Translations under genes and position numbers: made by a program
Shown: positions 17,987-25,026 of the stretch, piece after piece
Numbering within the stretch: the first letter of the stretch is position 1
Layout: each line of letters starts with the position of its first letter
The notes under the pieces: model-generated
What the model was told of the DNA's origin: nothing
Database searches by the model: none
The model's input: the letters and a program-made list of their open reading frames with translations, nothing else
DNA from: a bacterium
Lineage (GTDB): Bacteria > Patescibacteriota > Minisyncoccia > Moranbacterales > GWC2-37-73
Assembly (NCBI GenBank): GCA_003251635.1
Contig: QKEW01000012.1
Span: forward strand, 1 to 53,332
Reading direction: 5' to 3'
DNA: 53,332 bases

Positions 17987-18220
17987 ATGTCTTTGGTCAA
18001 TTTGGAAAAAATCGTGAAAGATTATGTAAGCGCGAACAATAAAAAAGTGACTCTCAACAGTTTTATTGAAAATCGCATCCGGGCAATCCAGCGCAAAATC
18101 AACACCATGAGCGTGGAAGAAATTATTCAAGCCCTATCCTTAGAAACGGAATTTCGTCTGCATTTTGATAAATATGATTGGAAAAAATTGGAAGAAATTA
18201 TTAAAAGGTCGCATCGTTAG
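17987..18220 (+). CDS. Small helical protein, unknown function
   Basis: A 77-aa, basic, all-helical protein with no cysteines or signal sequence ('LNSFIENRIRAIQRKINTMS'). It sits 17 bases downstream of the coiled-coil gene and about 45 bases upstream of alaS. The codon use is like its neighbours, which supports it being real. The function is unknown; conserved position between mnmA and alaS in relatives would be the best support. Confidence 0.65.
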   Translation: MSLVNLEKIVKDYVSANNKKVTLNSFIENRIRAIQRKINTMSVEEIIQALSLETEFRLHFDKYDWKKLEEIIKRSHR

Positions 18221-18230
18221 GCAGTGTGGC

Positions 18231-18258
18231 TTTACTAATTGGCAATTTTTGCTAAGAT
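18231..18258 (+). promoter_or_regulatory. Extended -10 promoter overlapping the start region of alaS
   Basis: TTTACT, a 16-base spacer, then TGcTAAGAT. The predicted start site (about 18265) falls on the ATG at 18266, so the transcript may be leaderless. It also makes the TTG at 18239 in the ORF track an unlikely start. Confidence 0.5.
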
Positions 18259-18265
18259 GGCGCAT

Positions 18266-20128
18266 ATGGAAAAAATAACCGCAAACGAACTCAGACAAAA
18301 ATATTTGGATTTTTTTCAATCCAAAAAACACATCATTATTCCTTCGGCCCCCTTGGTTCCGGAGAATGATCCGACTGTGCTTTTCACGACCGCCGGGATG
18401 CATCCCTTGGTGCCTTTTTTGATGGGCGAAAAACATCCTCAAGGGGATATGTTGGCCAATAGCCAAAAATGTGTTCGAACCGGAGATATAGACGAAGTGG
18501 GGGATAATCGTCATCTGACTTTTTTTGAGATGTTGGGCAACTGGTCTTTGGGCAGTTATTTTAAAAAAGAGGCGATCGAATGGAGTTGGGAATTTCTGAC
18601 TGACGCAGAATGGTTGGGTCTCGATCCAAGTCGGCTTTTTGTTACCGTTTTTGCTGGAGATGAAAATGCGCCACGGGATGATGAATCAATCAAGATTTGG
18701 CAACAACAATTTGAAAAAGTTGGAATTGAGTCCGGAATTTGTGAAAGTGGCTGCGAAGCTCAAGAGGATTCTCGGATATTTTTATTGGGAGCGGAGGATA
18801 ATTGGTGGGGACCAGCTGGAGAGACCGGGCCTTGTGGTCCTTGCACGGAAATGTTTTGGGATACGCGTCCGGAAGAAGGAAAGCTTTCAGGCAGTCATGA
18901 AAAAATGGTGGAAAGTTTTCGCTTGATGGAAATTTGGAACGATGTATTCATGGAGTTTGAAAAAAAATCGGACGGAAGTTTTGAAAAGATGTCTCATCAC
19001 AATGTGGATACTGGCATGGGGCTGGAAAGAACTTTGACCGTTTTATCTGGCAAGGCTAATGTTTTTGAAACCGAACTTTTTGAACCGATCATTGCAAAAA
19101 TTGAAGAAATTTCCGGAGTTAAATATGAGGATCAAAAAAATTCGATGCGAATTGTGGCCGATCATTTGAAAGCGTCCGTTTTCTTGTTGGCCGACGGAAT
19201 CGAGCCGTCCAACACTGAACGGGGCTATGTTTTGCGTCGTTTGATTCGTCGCGCCATTCGCCAAGGTCATCTTTTGGGAATTGATCAGAATTTTATAGCT
19301 GAAGTGGCCAAGATTGTGCAAGAAATGTATGGAGGAATTTATCCGGAAGTTTTAGATCCGAAAATTTCAATCAATTTGACTCAGGAAGAGGAGAAATTTA
19401 GGAAGACACTTGAAAGAGGATTAAAAAGAATGGAAGCTATATTTTTTCAAGATTCTAATGAAGTAAAAAGCTCTCAGGATTCATCAAGACTTCTTGATTA
19501 TTCTCATGCTTTTGATTTGTATCAAAATTATGGATTTCCATTAGAAATGTTTTTGGAAGAACTAAAAAAGACAGGATTAGAATATTCCGAGAAAGATTTG
19601 ATTAGAGAATTCAACGAAGAATTAAAAAAACACCAGGACCTCTCTCGCACAGCTTCGGCCGGCATGTTCAAGGGTGGATTGGCCGACAACAAGGAAGAAA
19701 CTACTCAATTGCATACTGTGGCTCATTTGATGTTGGCAGGGCTCAGAAAAACTTTAGGTGGAGATGTCCACCAAAAAGGTTCCAACATCAATGGTGAAAG
19801 ACTGCGTTTCGATTTTTCTTATGGTGAAAAAATGACCGAGCAACAAAAAAAGGCAGTTGAGGATTTTGTTAATCAGGCGATCAGTGCTAAAGTCCCAGTT
19901 GAAATGAATGAGATGACTTTGGAGGAGGCCAGGGAAAGTGGAGCAGAAGGAGTTTTTGACAATAAATATGGCGAAAAGGTCAAAGTCTATGAAATTCCCG
20001 GATTTTCCAAGGAAATCTGCGGGGGTCCGCACGTGAAAAATACCGGCGAAATTGCAAAGGTCTTCAAAATCAAGAAAGAAGAGTCTTCTGGGGCTGGGGT
20101 GCGAAGAATCAAGGCTGTTTTGGAATAA
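18266..20128 (+). CDS. alaS: Alanyl-tRNA synthetase, short form without C-Ala domain
   Basis: A class II synthetase for Ala. The catalytic domain has 'FTTAGMHPLVPFLMG' and the tRNA-Ala acceptor-recognition region, motif 3 lies around 'TGMGLERTLTVLSG', and the helical domain follows ('ADGIEPSNTERGYVLRRLIRR'). The editing domain carries the metal ligands 'HTVAHLM' and 'EICGGPHV', which clear mischarged Ser/Gly. The protein ends right after the editing domain at about 620 aa, compared with about 875 in E. coli, so the DHHA1/C-Ala module is missing. Short AlaS proteins of this sort are common in Patescibacteria. I chose the ATG at 18266 (MEKITANELRQKY) because a promoter overlaps the upstream candidates. 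Confidence 0.93.
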   Translation: MEKITANELRQKYLDFFQSKKHIIIPSAPLVPENDPTVLFTTAGMHPLVPFLMGEKHPQGDMLANSQKCVRTGDIDEVGDNRHLTFFEMLGNWSLGSYFKKEAIEWSWEFLTDAEWLGLDPSRLFVTVFAGDENAPRDDESIKIWQQQFEKVGIESGICESGCEAQEDSRIFLLGAEDNWWGPAGETGPCGPCTEMFWDTRPEEGKLSGSHEKMVESFRLMEIWNDVFMEFEKKSDGSFEKMSHHNVDTGMGLERTLTVLSGKANVFETELFEPIIAKIEEISGVKYEDQKNSMRIVADHLKASVFLLADGIEPSNTERGYVLRRLIRRAIRQGHLLGIDQNFIAEVAKIVQEMYGGIYPEVLDPKISINLTQEEEKFRKTLERGLKRMEAIFFQDSNEVKSSQDSSRLLDYSHAFDLYQNYGFPLEMFLEELKKTGLEYSEKDLIREFNEELKKHQDLSRTASAGMFKGGLADNKEETTQLHTVAHLMLAGLRKTLGGDVHQKGSNINGERLRFDFSYGEKMTEQQKKAVEDFVNQAISAKVPVEMNEMTLEEARESGAEGVFDNKYGEKVKVYEIPGFSKEICGGPHVKNTGEIAKVFKIKKEESSGAGVRRIKAVLE

Positions 20129-20142
20129 AATCAGTTCATGGA

Positions 20143-20171
20143 TTGACAAAGTCGGGCCTTTTGGGTATATT
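20143..20171 (+). promoter_or_regulatory. Sigma70-type promoter for rplU
   Basis: TTGACA, a 17-base spacer, then TATATT. It predicts a leader of about 32 bases. Confidence 0.75.
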
Positions 20172-20209
20172 GGACAAGTGAATAAATTATTAGCTTTAAG
20201 ATAAAAATC

Positions 20210-20518
20210 ATGTTAGCGATTATTAAAACCGGCGGCAAGCAATACAAGGTCAGCGAAGGGGATAAGATAAAAATTGAAAAGATTGAGGGTGAAAAAGGCA
20301 CCAAGGTGACTTTTGATGAAGTGCTGTTTGTTGGAGATGAAAAAGAGGTAAAAATTGGCGAACCGCTTCTTAAGGGTGCTAAAGTTGAAGCAACTATTGT
20401 GGAACAAGGACGTCACAAAAAAGTTTGGGGAATTAAGCACAAAGCTAAGAAGCGCTACAAAGTTAAATTTGGTCACAAACAACTTTTCACTCAAGTGGAA
20501 ATCAATAAAATTGCCTAA
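20210..20518 (+). CDS. rplU: 50S ribosomal protein L21
   Basis: A 102-aa protein with the L21 N-terminus 'MLAIIKTGGKQYKVSEGD', the central 'VLFVGDEKEVKIG' and a basic C-terminal loop 'KHKAKKRYKVKFGHKQ' that binds 23S rRNA. It is transcribed from its own TTGACA-N17-TATATT promoter and closed by a hairpin terminator, so it is monocistronic. In most bacteria rpmA (L27) follows; here rpmA lies about 23 kb away on the other strand. Confidence 0.97.
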   Translation: MLAIIKTGGKQYKVSEGDKIKIEKIEGEKGTKVTFDEVLFVGDEKEVKIGEPLLKGAKVEATIVEQGRHKKVWGIKHKAKKRYKVKFGHKQLFTQVEINKIA

Positions 20519-20541
20519 GTTAAAAAATACTTTTGATAAAT

Positions 20542-20571
20542 AAAAATACCAGCCTCGAGCTGGTATTTTTA
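20542..20571 (+). terminator. Bidirectional intrinsic terminator after rplU
   Basis: AAAAATACCAGC-CTCGA-GCTGGTATTTTT stem-loop. A T-run on each strand means it can also stop the convergent minus-strand unit (20592-22947). Confidence 0.9.
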
Positions 20572-20591
20572 TTTCTTTCAGGAAGTGTTGG

Positions 20592-20900
20592 CTAATTTGA
20601 TTCTTTCCGTTTTCTTATTATTTCTAGAGCAATTTCCAGAATTGTAGCTGTATCATAATCATCACATAAAGGCTTTAATTGTTCTTCGCTAACATTAGTA
20701 ATATCTATCTCTGGGTGTTTGTCTACAATTTCTCTTGCAACATCAACCATGGGAGCATCCTCAACTATTTTCTTGGCTTGTTCTTTGGCGATAGCTCTTC
20801 TTTCTGGAAAAGAAAGATTTTTTTCTGGAAAAGCTTGATTTTCAATGGCATCTTTTCTTGCAAAATTTCCACTTATAAACTCATTTCTACCTTTGTACAT
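20592..20900 (-). CDS. Hypothetical protein, 102 aa
   Basis: A soluble, mostly helical, charged protein ('AKKIVEDAPMVDVAREIVDK') with no signal peptide, cysteine-rich motif or membrane span. I do not recognise it. It is the last gene on the minus strand before the shared terminator at 20542 and lies about 30 bases downstream of recR; a possible promoter (TTTAAC-N17-TATAAT) overlaps the recR 3' end, so it may have its own transcript. Function unknown. Confidence 0.6.
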   Translation of the reverse strand: MYKGRNEFISGNFARKDAIENQAFPEKNLSFPERRAIAKEQAKKIVEDAPMVDVAREIVDKHPEIDITNVSEEQLKPLCDDYDTATILEIALEIIRKRKESN

Positions 20901-20929
20901 ATTTATATTAATAAATGATTATATTTCAA

Positions 20930-21517
20930 TTATACCAACTCTTTGCGATTTGTTAAAGCTTCGCTAAGAGTCAATTCGTCAGCGTATTCCAAATCGGCGC
21001 CAGTAGAAAGACCGCGACCAAGGCGAGTTATTTTCACGCCTAGCGGATGTATCTTTCTTTTGAGATAGAGGGCAGTCATGTCGCCTTCGGTAGTTGGATT
21101 GGTGGCTAAGATGACCTCAGTAATTTTTTCTTCGCCGATTCTTTTTAATAAATCTGGAATTTTAAGGGTCGCATCTTTTTCGCTAGCCGTGATTACTCCA
21201 CCCAAAACATGATAGAGTCCCTGATAGACATGGGTTCTTTCGATGGAAATAATGTCCAGTGGATCCTCAACTACGCAGATGGTTTTGTGATCACGGCGGG
21301 AATTGGCACAAATTTGGCACAATTCATTTTCAGCAATGTTGTGACATTGGCGGCAAAAGCGCAAATTTTTAATGGCCAGCAAATTATCAGCAAATTCTTG
21401 AATTTCATCCAAGTTTTTTTTAAACAAAAATAAAACTAATCGTTCGGCGTGCTTGGGGCCAATAGAAGGGAGATCGGAAAAATTTTTGATCAGCTTTTGA
21501 AAAGATTTTGGATACAT
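20930..21517 (-). CDS. recR: Recombination protein RecR
   Basis: RecR works with RecO (and RecF) to load RecA on gapped DNA. This 195-aa protein has the helix-hairpin-helix 'LPSIGPKHAERLVLFL', a C4 zinc finger 'CRQCHNIAENELCQIC' (about 57-72), and a Toprim domain with 'ICVVEDPLDIISIE' and 'VILATNPTTEGDMTALYL'. The length and order are standard. It lies 14 bases downstream of dnaB on the same strand, so the replicative helicase and this repair mediator share a transcript. Confidence 0.96.
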   Translation of the reverse strand: MYPKSFQKLIKNFSDLPSIGPKHAERLVLFLFKKNLDEIQEFADNLLAIKNLRFCRQCHNIAENELCQICANSRRDHKTICVVEDPLDIISIERTHVYQGLYHVLGGVITASEKDATLKIPDLLKRIGEEKITEVILATNPTTEGDMTALYLKRKIHPLGVKITRLGRGLSTGADLEYADELTLSEALTNRKELV

Positions 21518-21531
21518 GAAGTTTTTTTAAT

Positions 21532-22947
21532 TTATTCAATTTCGGTGTGAATTTTCTCCAAATTGCGAAAACTGGCGCTGGCTTGATCGAAAAAGCAGCT
21601 GACTTCACCGACTGGACCGTTACGGTGCTTGGCCACGATGACTTTGACGATTCCTTTATTAGGAGTGTCGGGCTTTTCCCGATCTTCTCGATAGAGGAAA
21701 AGAACCACGTCAGCGTCCTGCTCGATCGAACCGGATTCACGTAAGTCGGAAAGTTTTGGAATTTGGGGTGAACGTGATTCAACGGCACGAGAAAGCTGGG
21801 AGAGGGCGATTACCGGAACATCAAGTTCGCGAGCCAGTTGCTTGAGGGCACGGGAAATTTCGGAAATTTCCTGAACACGGTTGTCACCGCCGCGACCTTC
21901 CATCAACTGCAAGTAGTCGATGATGATTAAGCCGATTTTGTGTTCGGCTTGCAATCTTCGAGCCATGGTGCGCATTTCCATGATGTTGGCTGAAGCGGTG
22001 TCGTCGATGAAAATCGGGGCTTCGCTCATGATACCCATGGCATCGCCGATTTTTTGAAAATCGTTGTCGTCCCCGTCGCTTTTGAGCCGTCCGGTTCTAA
22101 GTCTCCACAAATCAACCTTGGCTTCAGCGGCCAGCATACGATCCACCAACTGATCGGAGGACATTTCCAGGGAAAACATGGCTACGGCGACTTTCTCGCG
22201 AACAGCGGCGTGACGGGCGATGTCCAAGGCAAAAGAGGTCTTACCGACCGAAGGCCGAGCAGCCAAAATTACCAGGTCAGATTTTTGGAGGCCCGCCAAG
22301 ATTCCATCCAAATCATAGAAACCGGTTGGGATTCCTCGAAATTTATCGCCGTTTTTGTGAAGTTCGTCAATTCGATTGAAAGCGGCTTCCAAAATTGAGC
22401 GGATCGGAACAAAATCCTGTTTGATATATTTTTGGGAAACTTGAAAGATTTTCTGTTCGGCTTCGTCCAAGATTTTTTCAATATCTTCACCTTCTTGGAA
22501 GCCCAATTCCAAAACTTCCGAAGCGGCATTGATCAGACGGCGGAGCAGGGCTTTTTTCTGAACGACTTTGGCATAGTGAACCACATGGGAGGCAGAGGGG
22601 ACACTGCTAACAATCGAAGCCAAATAACTGGAGCCGCCAATTGAATCAAGCAAGTTTTTTTCCTCCAATCTGTTGGAGATGCTCAAAACATCCAAAGGCT
22701 CACGGTCTTCATAGAGTCCCAAGATCGCTTCATAAATTTCATTGTGAGCGTCTTTGTAGAAATCGCCGACTTTCAAAAGGTCGGCTACTTTGATGATGGC
22801 ATCTTTGTCGAGCATCAAAGAACCCAAAACTGATTGCTCGGCTTCCAAATTGTGGGGTGGCACGCGCAGATCGGTCGAAGTCGGTTTGGGTTCCTCGGTC
22901 TTTTTTTCGGTTTTGAAATTTTTATTTTTCTTGGAAAAAGTTGCCAT
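21532..22947 (-). CDS. dnaB: Replicative DNA helicase DnaB
   Basis: A 471-aa hexameric 5'-3' helicase of the replication fork. It has an N-terminal DnaB domain after a basic Lys-rich tail of about 25 residues ('VPPHNLEAEQSVLGSLM'), then a RecA-like core with Walker A 'ARPSVGKTSFALD' (about 230-241), Walker B 'IGLIIIDYLQLM', and 'LSQLSRAVESR' and 'DLRESGSIEQDADVVLFLYR' near the C-terminus. No intein is present. It is first in a dnaB-recR unit with a clear minus-strand promoter and a leader of about 35 bases. Confidence 0.97.
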   Translation of the reverse strand: MATFSKKNKNFKTEKKTEEPKPTSTDLRVPPHNLEAEQSVLGSLMLDKDAIIKVADLLKVGDFYKDAHNEIYEAILGLYEDREPLDVLSISNRLEEKNLLDSIGGSSYLASIVSSVPSASHVVHYAKVVQKKALLRRLINAASEVLELGFQEGEDIEKILDEAEQKIFQVSQKYIKQDFVPIRSILEAAFNRIDELHKNGDKFRGIPTGFYDLDGILAGLQKSDLVILAARPSVGKTSFALDIARHAAVREKVAVAMFSLEMSSDQLVDRMLAAEAKVDLWRLRTGRLKSDGDDNDFQKIGDAMGIMSEAPIFIDDTASANIMEMRTMARRLQAEHKIGLIIIDYLQLMEGRGGDNRVQEISEISRALKQLARELDVPVIALSQLSRAVESRSPQIPKLSDLRESGSIEQDADVVLFLYREDREKPDTPNKGIVKVIVAKHRNGPVGEVSCFFDQASASFRNLEKIHTEIE

Positions 22948-22985
22948 AAATCTGAAAAAATGAGAATGTTTTTAAAGTCTGGTTA

Positions 22986-23014
22986 ATTATAGCAATATCT
23001 TAAGGTCCAATCAA
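22986..23014 (-). promoter_or_regulatory. Extended -10 promoter for dnaB-recR
   Basis: On the minus strand: TTGATT, a 17-base spacer ending TGc, then TATAAT. Confidence 0.7.
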
Positions 23015-23093
23015 CTGCCAGTTTTGCACCGATTTTTAACAAATTATCCAAGGAATCGAAAATTTCGAGGCTCATTCGAGCCATTTTTCGACC

Positions 23094-23122
23094 TTGACAA
23101 ATTTTTTATTTTAGGCTAAAAT
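23094..23122 (+). promoter_or_regulatory. Sigma70-type promoter for the LPATG protein/sortase operon
   Basis: TTGACA, a 17-base spacer, then TAAAAT, with the start site expected about 30 bases before the ATG at 23160. The 212-base gap between dnaB and this gene also holds the divergent dnaB promoter and a GGCTC-ATTC-GAGCC palindrome at 23069-23082 between the two promoters. Confidence 0.8.
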
Positions 23123-23159
23123 ATGGAGTCAATTTTTAATTAATTATTTTTTCAATTTT

Positions 23160-23855
23160 ATGAAAAAAAGAGATGTAATTTATGTGGCTATGGCCTTGGT
23201 GATGGTCTTCTGGACTGTTTCCGGAGTGCGATCAGCCAAGAAGGTTTTGGCGGATGTTAGTGTTGATATTGACGTGGAAAATGAAAACACAAACGTTAAT
23301 ACAAACACTAATGTAAATAAAGTTTCTGCTACAGCAGATGCAAGTGCTACTGCTAAAGCAGACGCTGAAGCTGAAGCTGAGGCTAATCCAGGAACTGCAA
23401 AAGCCAGTACTGGAACTGAGACTGGAACAACCGCTGGAACTTCAACTAGTGTTTCTTCTAGTTCAACTTCTAATGGAGAGAAATCAAGTGTTTCTATCTC
23501 ACAAACTGATTTTGAAAGTGAATATAGTTCAGACAGTGATAGCTCTTCCAGTGAATCTGATTCTAGTTCAAGTTCCGAATCTTCATCTTCTTCTAGTTCT
23601 AGTTCAGAATCAACCTCATCTTCTTCCAGCTCATCTAGTTCTTCTAGTGAGGTAAGTGTTGAAGTGGATGTTGACGAAGACGATGAAGACGACGATGATG
23701 ACGATGACGACGACGATGATCACCACCACAAAGATAAAAAAGACAAAAAAGAAACCAAGAAATTGCCAGCGACTGGTAGCGGAGCTGCAGCTATGGCAGG
23801 TTTCTCAATCTTTTCTTCAATTGCTGCCTATTTCGGAACCAAGCGTTATTTCTAA
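23160..23855 (+). CDS. LPATG-anchored acidic, Ser/Asp-rich surface protein
   Basis: A 231-aa secreted protein. It has an N-terminal signal (about 1-31, cleavage near 'KKVLA'), an Asn/Thr- then Ala/Glu-rich stretch, a long Ser-rich low-complexity region (about 97-163), a run of acidic residues (about 172-187, mostly Asp) followed by HHH and a Lys-rich spacer, then a sortase signal 'KLPATG' (202-206) with a hydrophobic segment and the short basic tail 'KRYF'. This is the standard substrate layout of sortases. There is no folded domain; it is probably a flexible, highly charged fibre or coat. The sortase gene follows 46 bases later and is probably dedicated to it. Poly-Asp may bind Ca or other cations (inference). 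Confidence 0.88.
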   Translation: MKKRDVIYVAMALVMVFWTVSGVRSAKKVLADVSVDIDVENENTNVNTNTNVNKVSATADASATAKADAEAEAEANPGTAKASTGTETGTTAGTSTSVSSSSTSNGEKSSVSISQTDFESEYSSDSDSSSSESDSSSSSESSSSSSSSSESTSSSSSSSSSSSEVSVEVDVDEDDEDDDDDDDDDDDHHHKDKKDKKETKKLPATGSGAAAMAGFSIFSSIAAYFGTKRYF

Positions 23856-23901
23856 CAGCGCGGGGCAGTTAGAGAAAACTAAGATTTTATAAACAATCAA
23901 A

Positions 23902-24759
23902 ATGGAAATCTTATTGAAAAATAAAAATAAAGCAAAAAAGGCCGCAGTTTTCTTCGGCCTTTTTTTGGCAACCCTGGGAGCAATCTTTTTGTTAGTTAAT
24001 TGGAATTTGGACTATGATCAAAAAGAGACTACTCAGGAAAGCATCTTGGAAAGTCTCAATAGTCAGGAAAAAATTTGGGATAATTTGAGTCTAACCCAAG
24101 AGCAAATTGATGATTTTTCCAAATGGGCCGAAGGCTATGAATTGACGGAAAAAACTGAGACTGCTTTGAAAAATGGAGACGTTGATCAGGACGGACTTTC
24201 CAACTATTTGGAATTTGTCCACCTGACTAATCCTCGAAATCCTGATACGGATGGAGATGGCTATAGTGATCAGCAGGAGATTATCAATGGCTATGATCCG
24301 GATGCGCCAGGAGACACCAAACCTCAAGTCGAAATTGAGATTGCCAAAATCGCTGTGACAGCCCCGATGGTTTGGTCGCAAAGTACCGAAGAAAAAGCCA
24401 TGTTGGCGGATCTGGAGAATGGCCTGAGTCACTATCCAAAAACCGCTTCACCCGGCCAAATCGGTAATGCGGTAATTTCCGGACATTCCAGTAACTATAT
24501 TTGGGCCAAGGGGGAGTATAATCACATCTTCAGTCGCTTGAATGATTTGGCAGTTGGCGATGAAATCAAGGTAAAATTCACCCAAAACAACGGCCGAGTT
24601 TTCAGCTATAAATTTCAAGTTAGCGAAAAGTTTGTTTCCACGGCGGATGACGAGCGGATTTTTGCCGAAACTGACAGTCCAACCTTGACTCTGACGACTT
24701 GTTGGCCAATCGGAACGAATTTGAAAAGAGCTATCATAAAAGCCCAATTGGTGAAATAG
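23902..24759 (+). CDS. Sortase with two Ca-binding (thrombospondin type 3-like) repeats
   Basis: A 285-aa transpeptidase with an N-terminal membrane anchor (about 13-33). Between anchor and catalytic domain lie two calcium-loop repeats, 'DVDQDGLSNYLE' (93-104) and 'DTDGDGYSDQQE' (115-126). The sortase fold follows with 'AVISGHSSNY' (His195), 'TLTTCWPIG' (Cys267) and Arg276 in 'NLKR', the full catalytic triad. Sortases cleave LPxTG-type signals and join the Thr to an acceptor on the cell surface. It lies directly downstream of an LPATG protein in the same operon. Its stop codon is inside the terminator stem. The subclass (D/E-like) is not certain. Confidence 0.9.
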   Translation: MEILLKNKNKAKKAAVFFGLFLATLGAIFLLVNWNLDYDQKETTQESILESLNSQEKIWDNLSLTQEQIDDFSKWAEGYELTEKTETALKNGDVDQDGLSNYLEFVHLTNPRNPDTDGDGYSDQQEIINGYDPDAPGDTKPQVEIEIAKIAVTAPMVWSQSTEEKAMLADLENGLSHYPKTASPGQIGNAVISGHSSNYIWAKGEYNHIFSRLNDLAVGDEIKVKFTQNNGRVFSYKFQVSEKFVSTADDERIFAETDSPTLTLTTCWPIGTNLKRAIIKAQLVK

Positions 24760-24783
24760 CGCCTTTTTTAGGCGCTATTTTAG
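24754..24783 (+). terminator. Intrinsic terminator overlapping the sortase stop codon
   Basis: AAATAGCGCC-TTTTTTA-GGCGCTATTT, a 10-bp stem whose 5' arm contains the TAG stop of the sortase gene, followed by TTTTAG-type sequence. Confidence 0.75.
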
Positions 24784-24809
24784 CCAAAAATGGACACACG
24801 TCAAAAGCC

Positions 24810-24838
24810 TTGACAAAATGTTTATTTTATGCTAAGAT
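24810..24838 (+). promoter_or_regulatory. Strong extended -10 promoter for the 25027-27252 operon
   Basis: TTGACA, a 17-base spacer ending TGc, then TAAGAT. The start site should be near 24845, giving a leader of about 180 bases, far longer than elsewhere in the window. Confidence 0.8.
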
Positions 24839-24863
24839 GTTAAGTTATTTGAGATAAGCTATG

Positions 24864-24958
24864 TTCGAGTCGAAGCTTTTCCCTCAAAAGAAAAACTTCG
24901 TTAAAATATAGGTTTCAAATTCTTTGAAAAACAATCTCGTTTGAAAAACTTGTTTTTC
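24864..24958 (+). promoter_or_regulatory. Structured mRNA leader with mutually exclusive stem-loops
   Basis: The leader holds an 11-position stem CGAAGcTTTTC/GAAAAaCTTCG (24871-24900, one mismatch), a perfect TTTCAAA-TTC-TTTGAAA hairpin (24913-24929), and a 9-bp pairing GAAAAACAA (24926-24934) with TTGTTTTTC (24950-24958). The last overlaps the second hairpin, so the two cannot form together. A small TTCGA-G-TCGAA palindrome (24864-24874) competes with the first stem. It may be a regulatory or RNA-stabilising leader; no known riboswitch is recognised. Confidence 0.45.
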
Positions 24959-25026
24959 GTACGCGATTTATATATAAAACGTCTTTATTATCCAATAACA
25001 CAAAACAGGACGAAGGGAGATCAATC

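Noticed and set aside
23069-23082. GGCTC-ATTC-GAGCC palindrome followed by ATTTTTC
   Set aside because: It looks like a terminator, but no plus-strand gene ends there; it lies between the divergent dnaB and LPATG-gene promoters and may be an operator, with too little to decide.
23338-23892. Alternative-frame ORFs (105 and 78 aa) inside the LPATG gene
   Set aside because: Low-complexity DNA is open in several frames; only the main frame has signal peptide and sorting signal.
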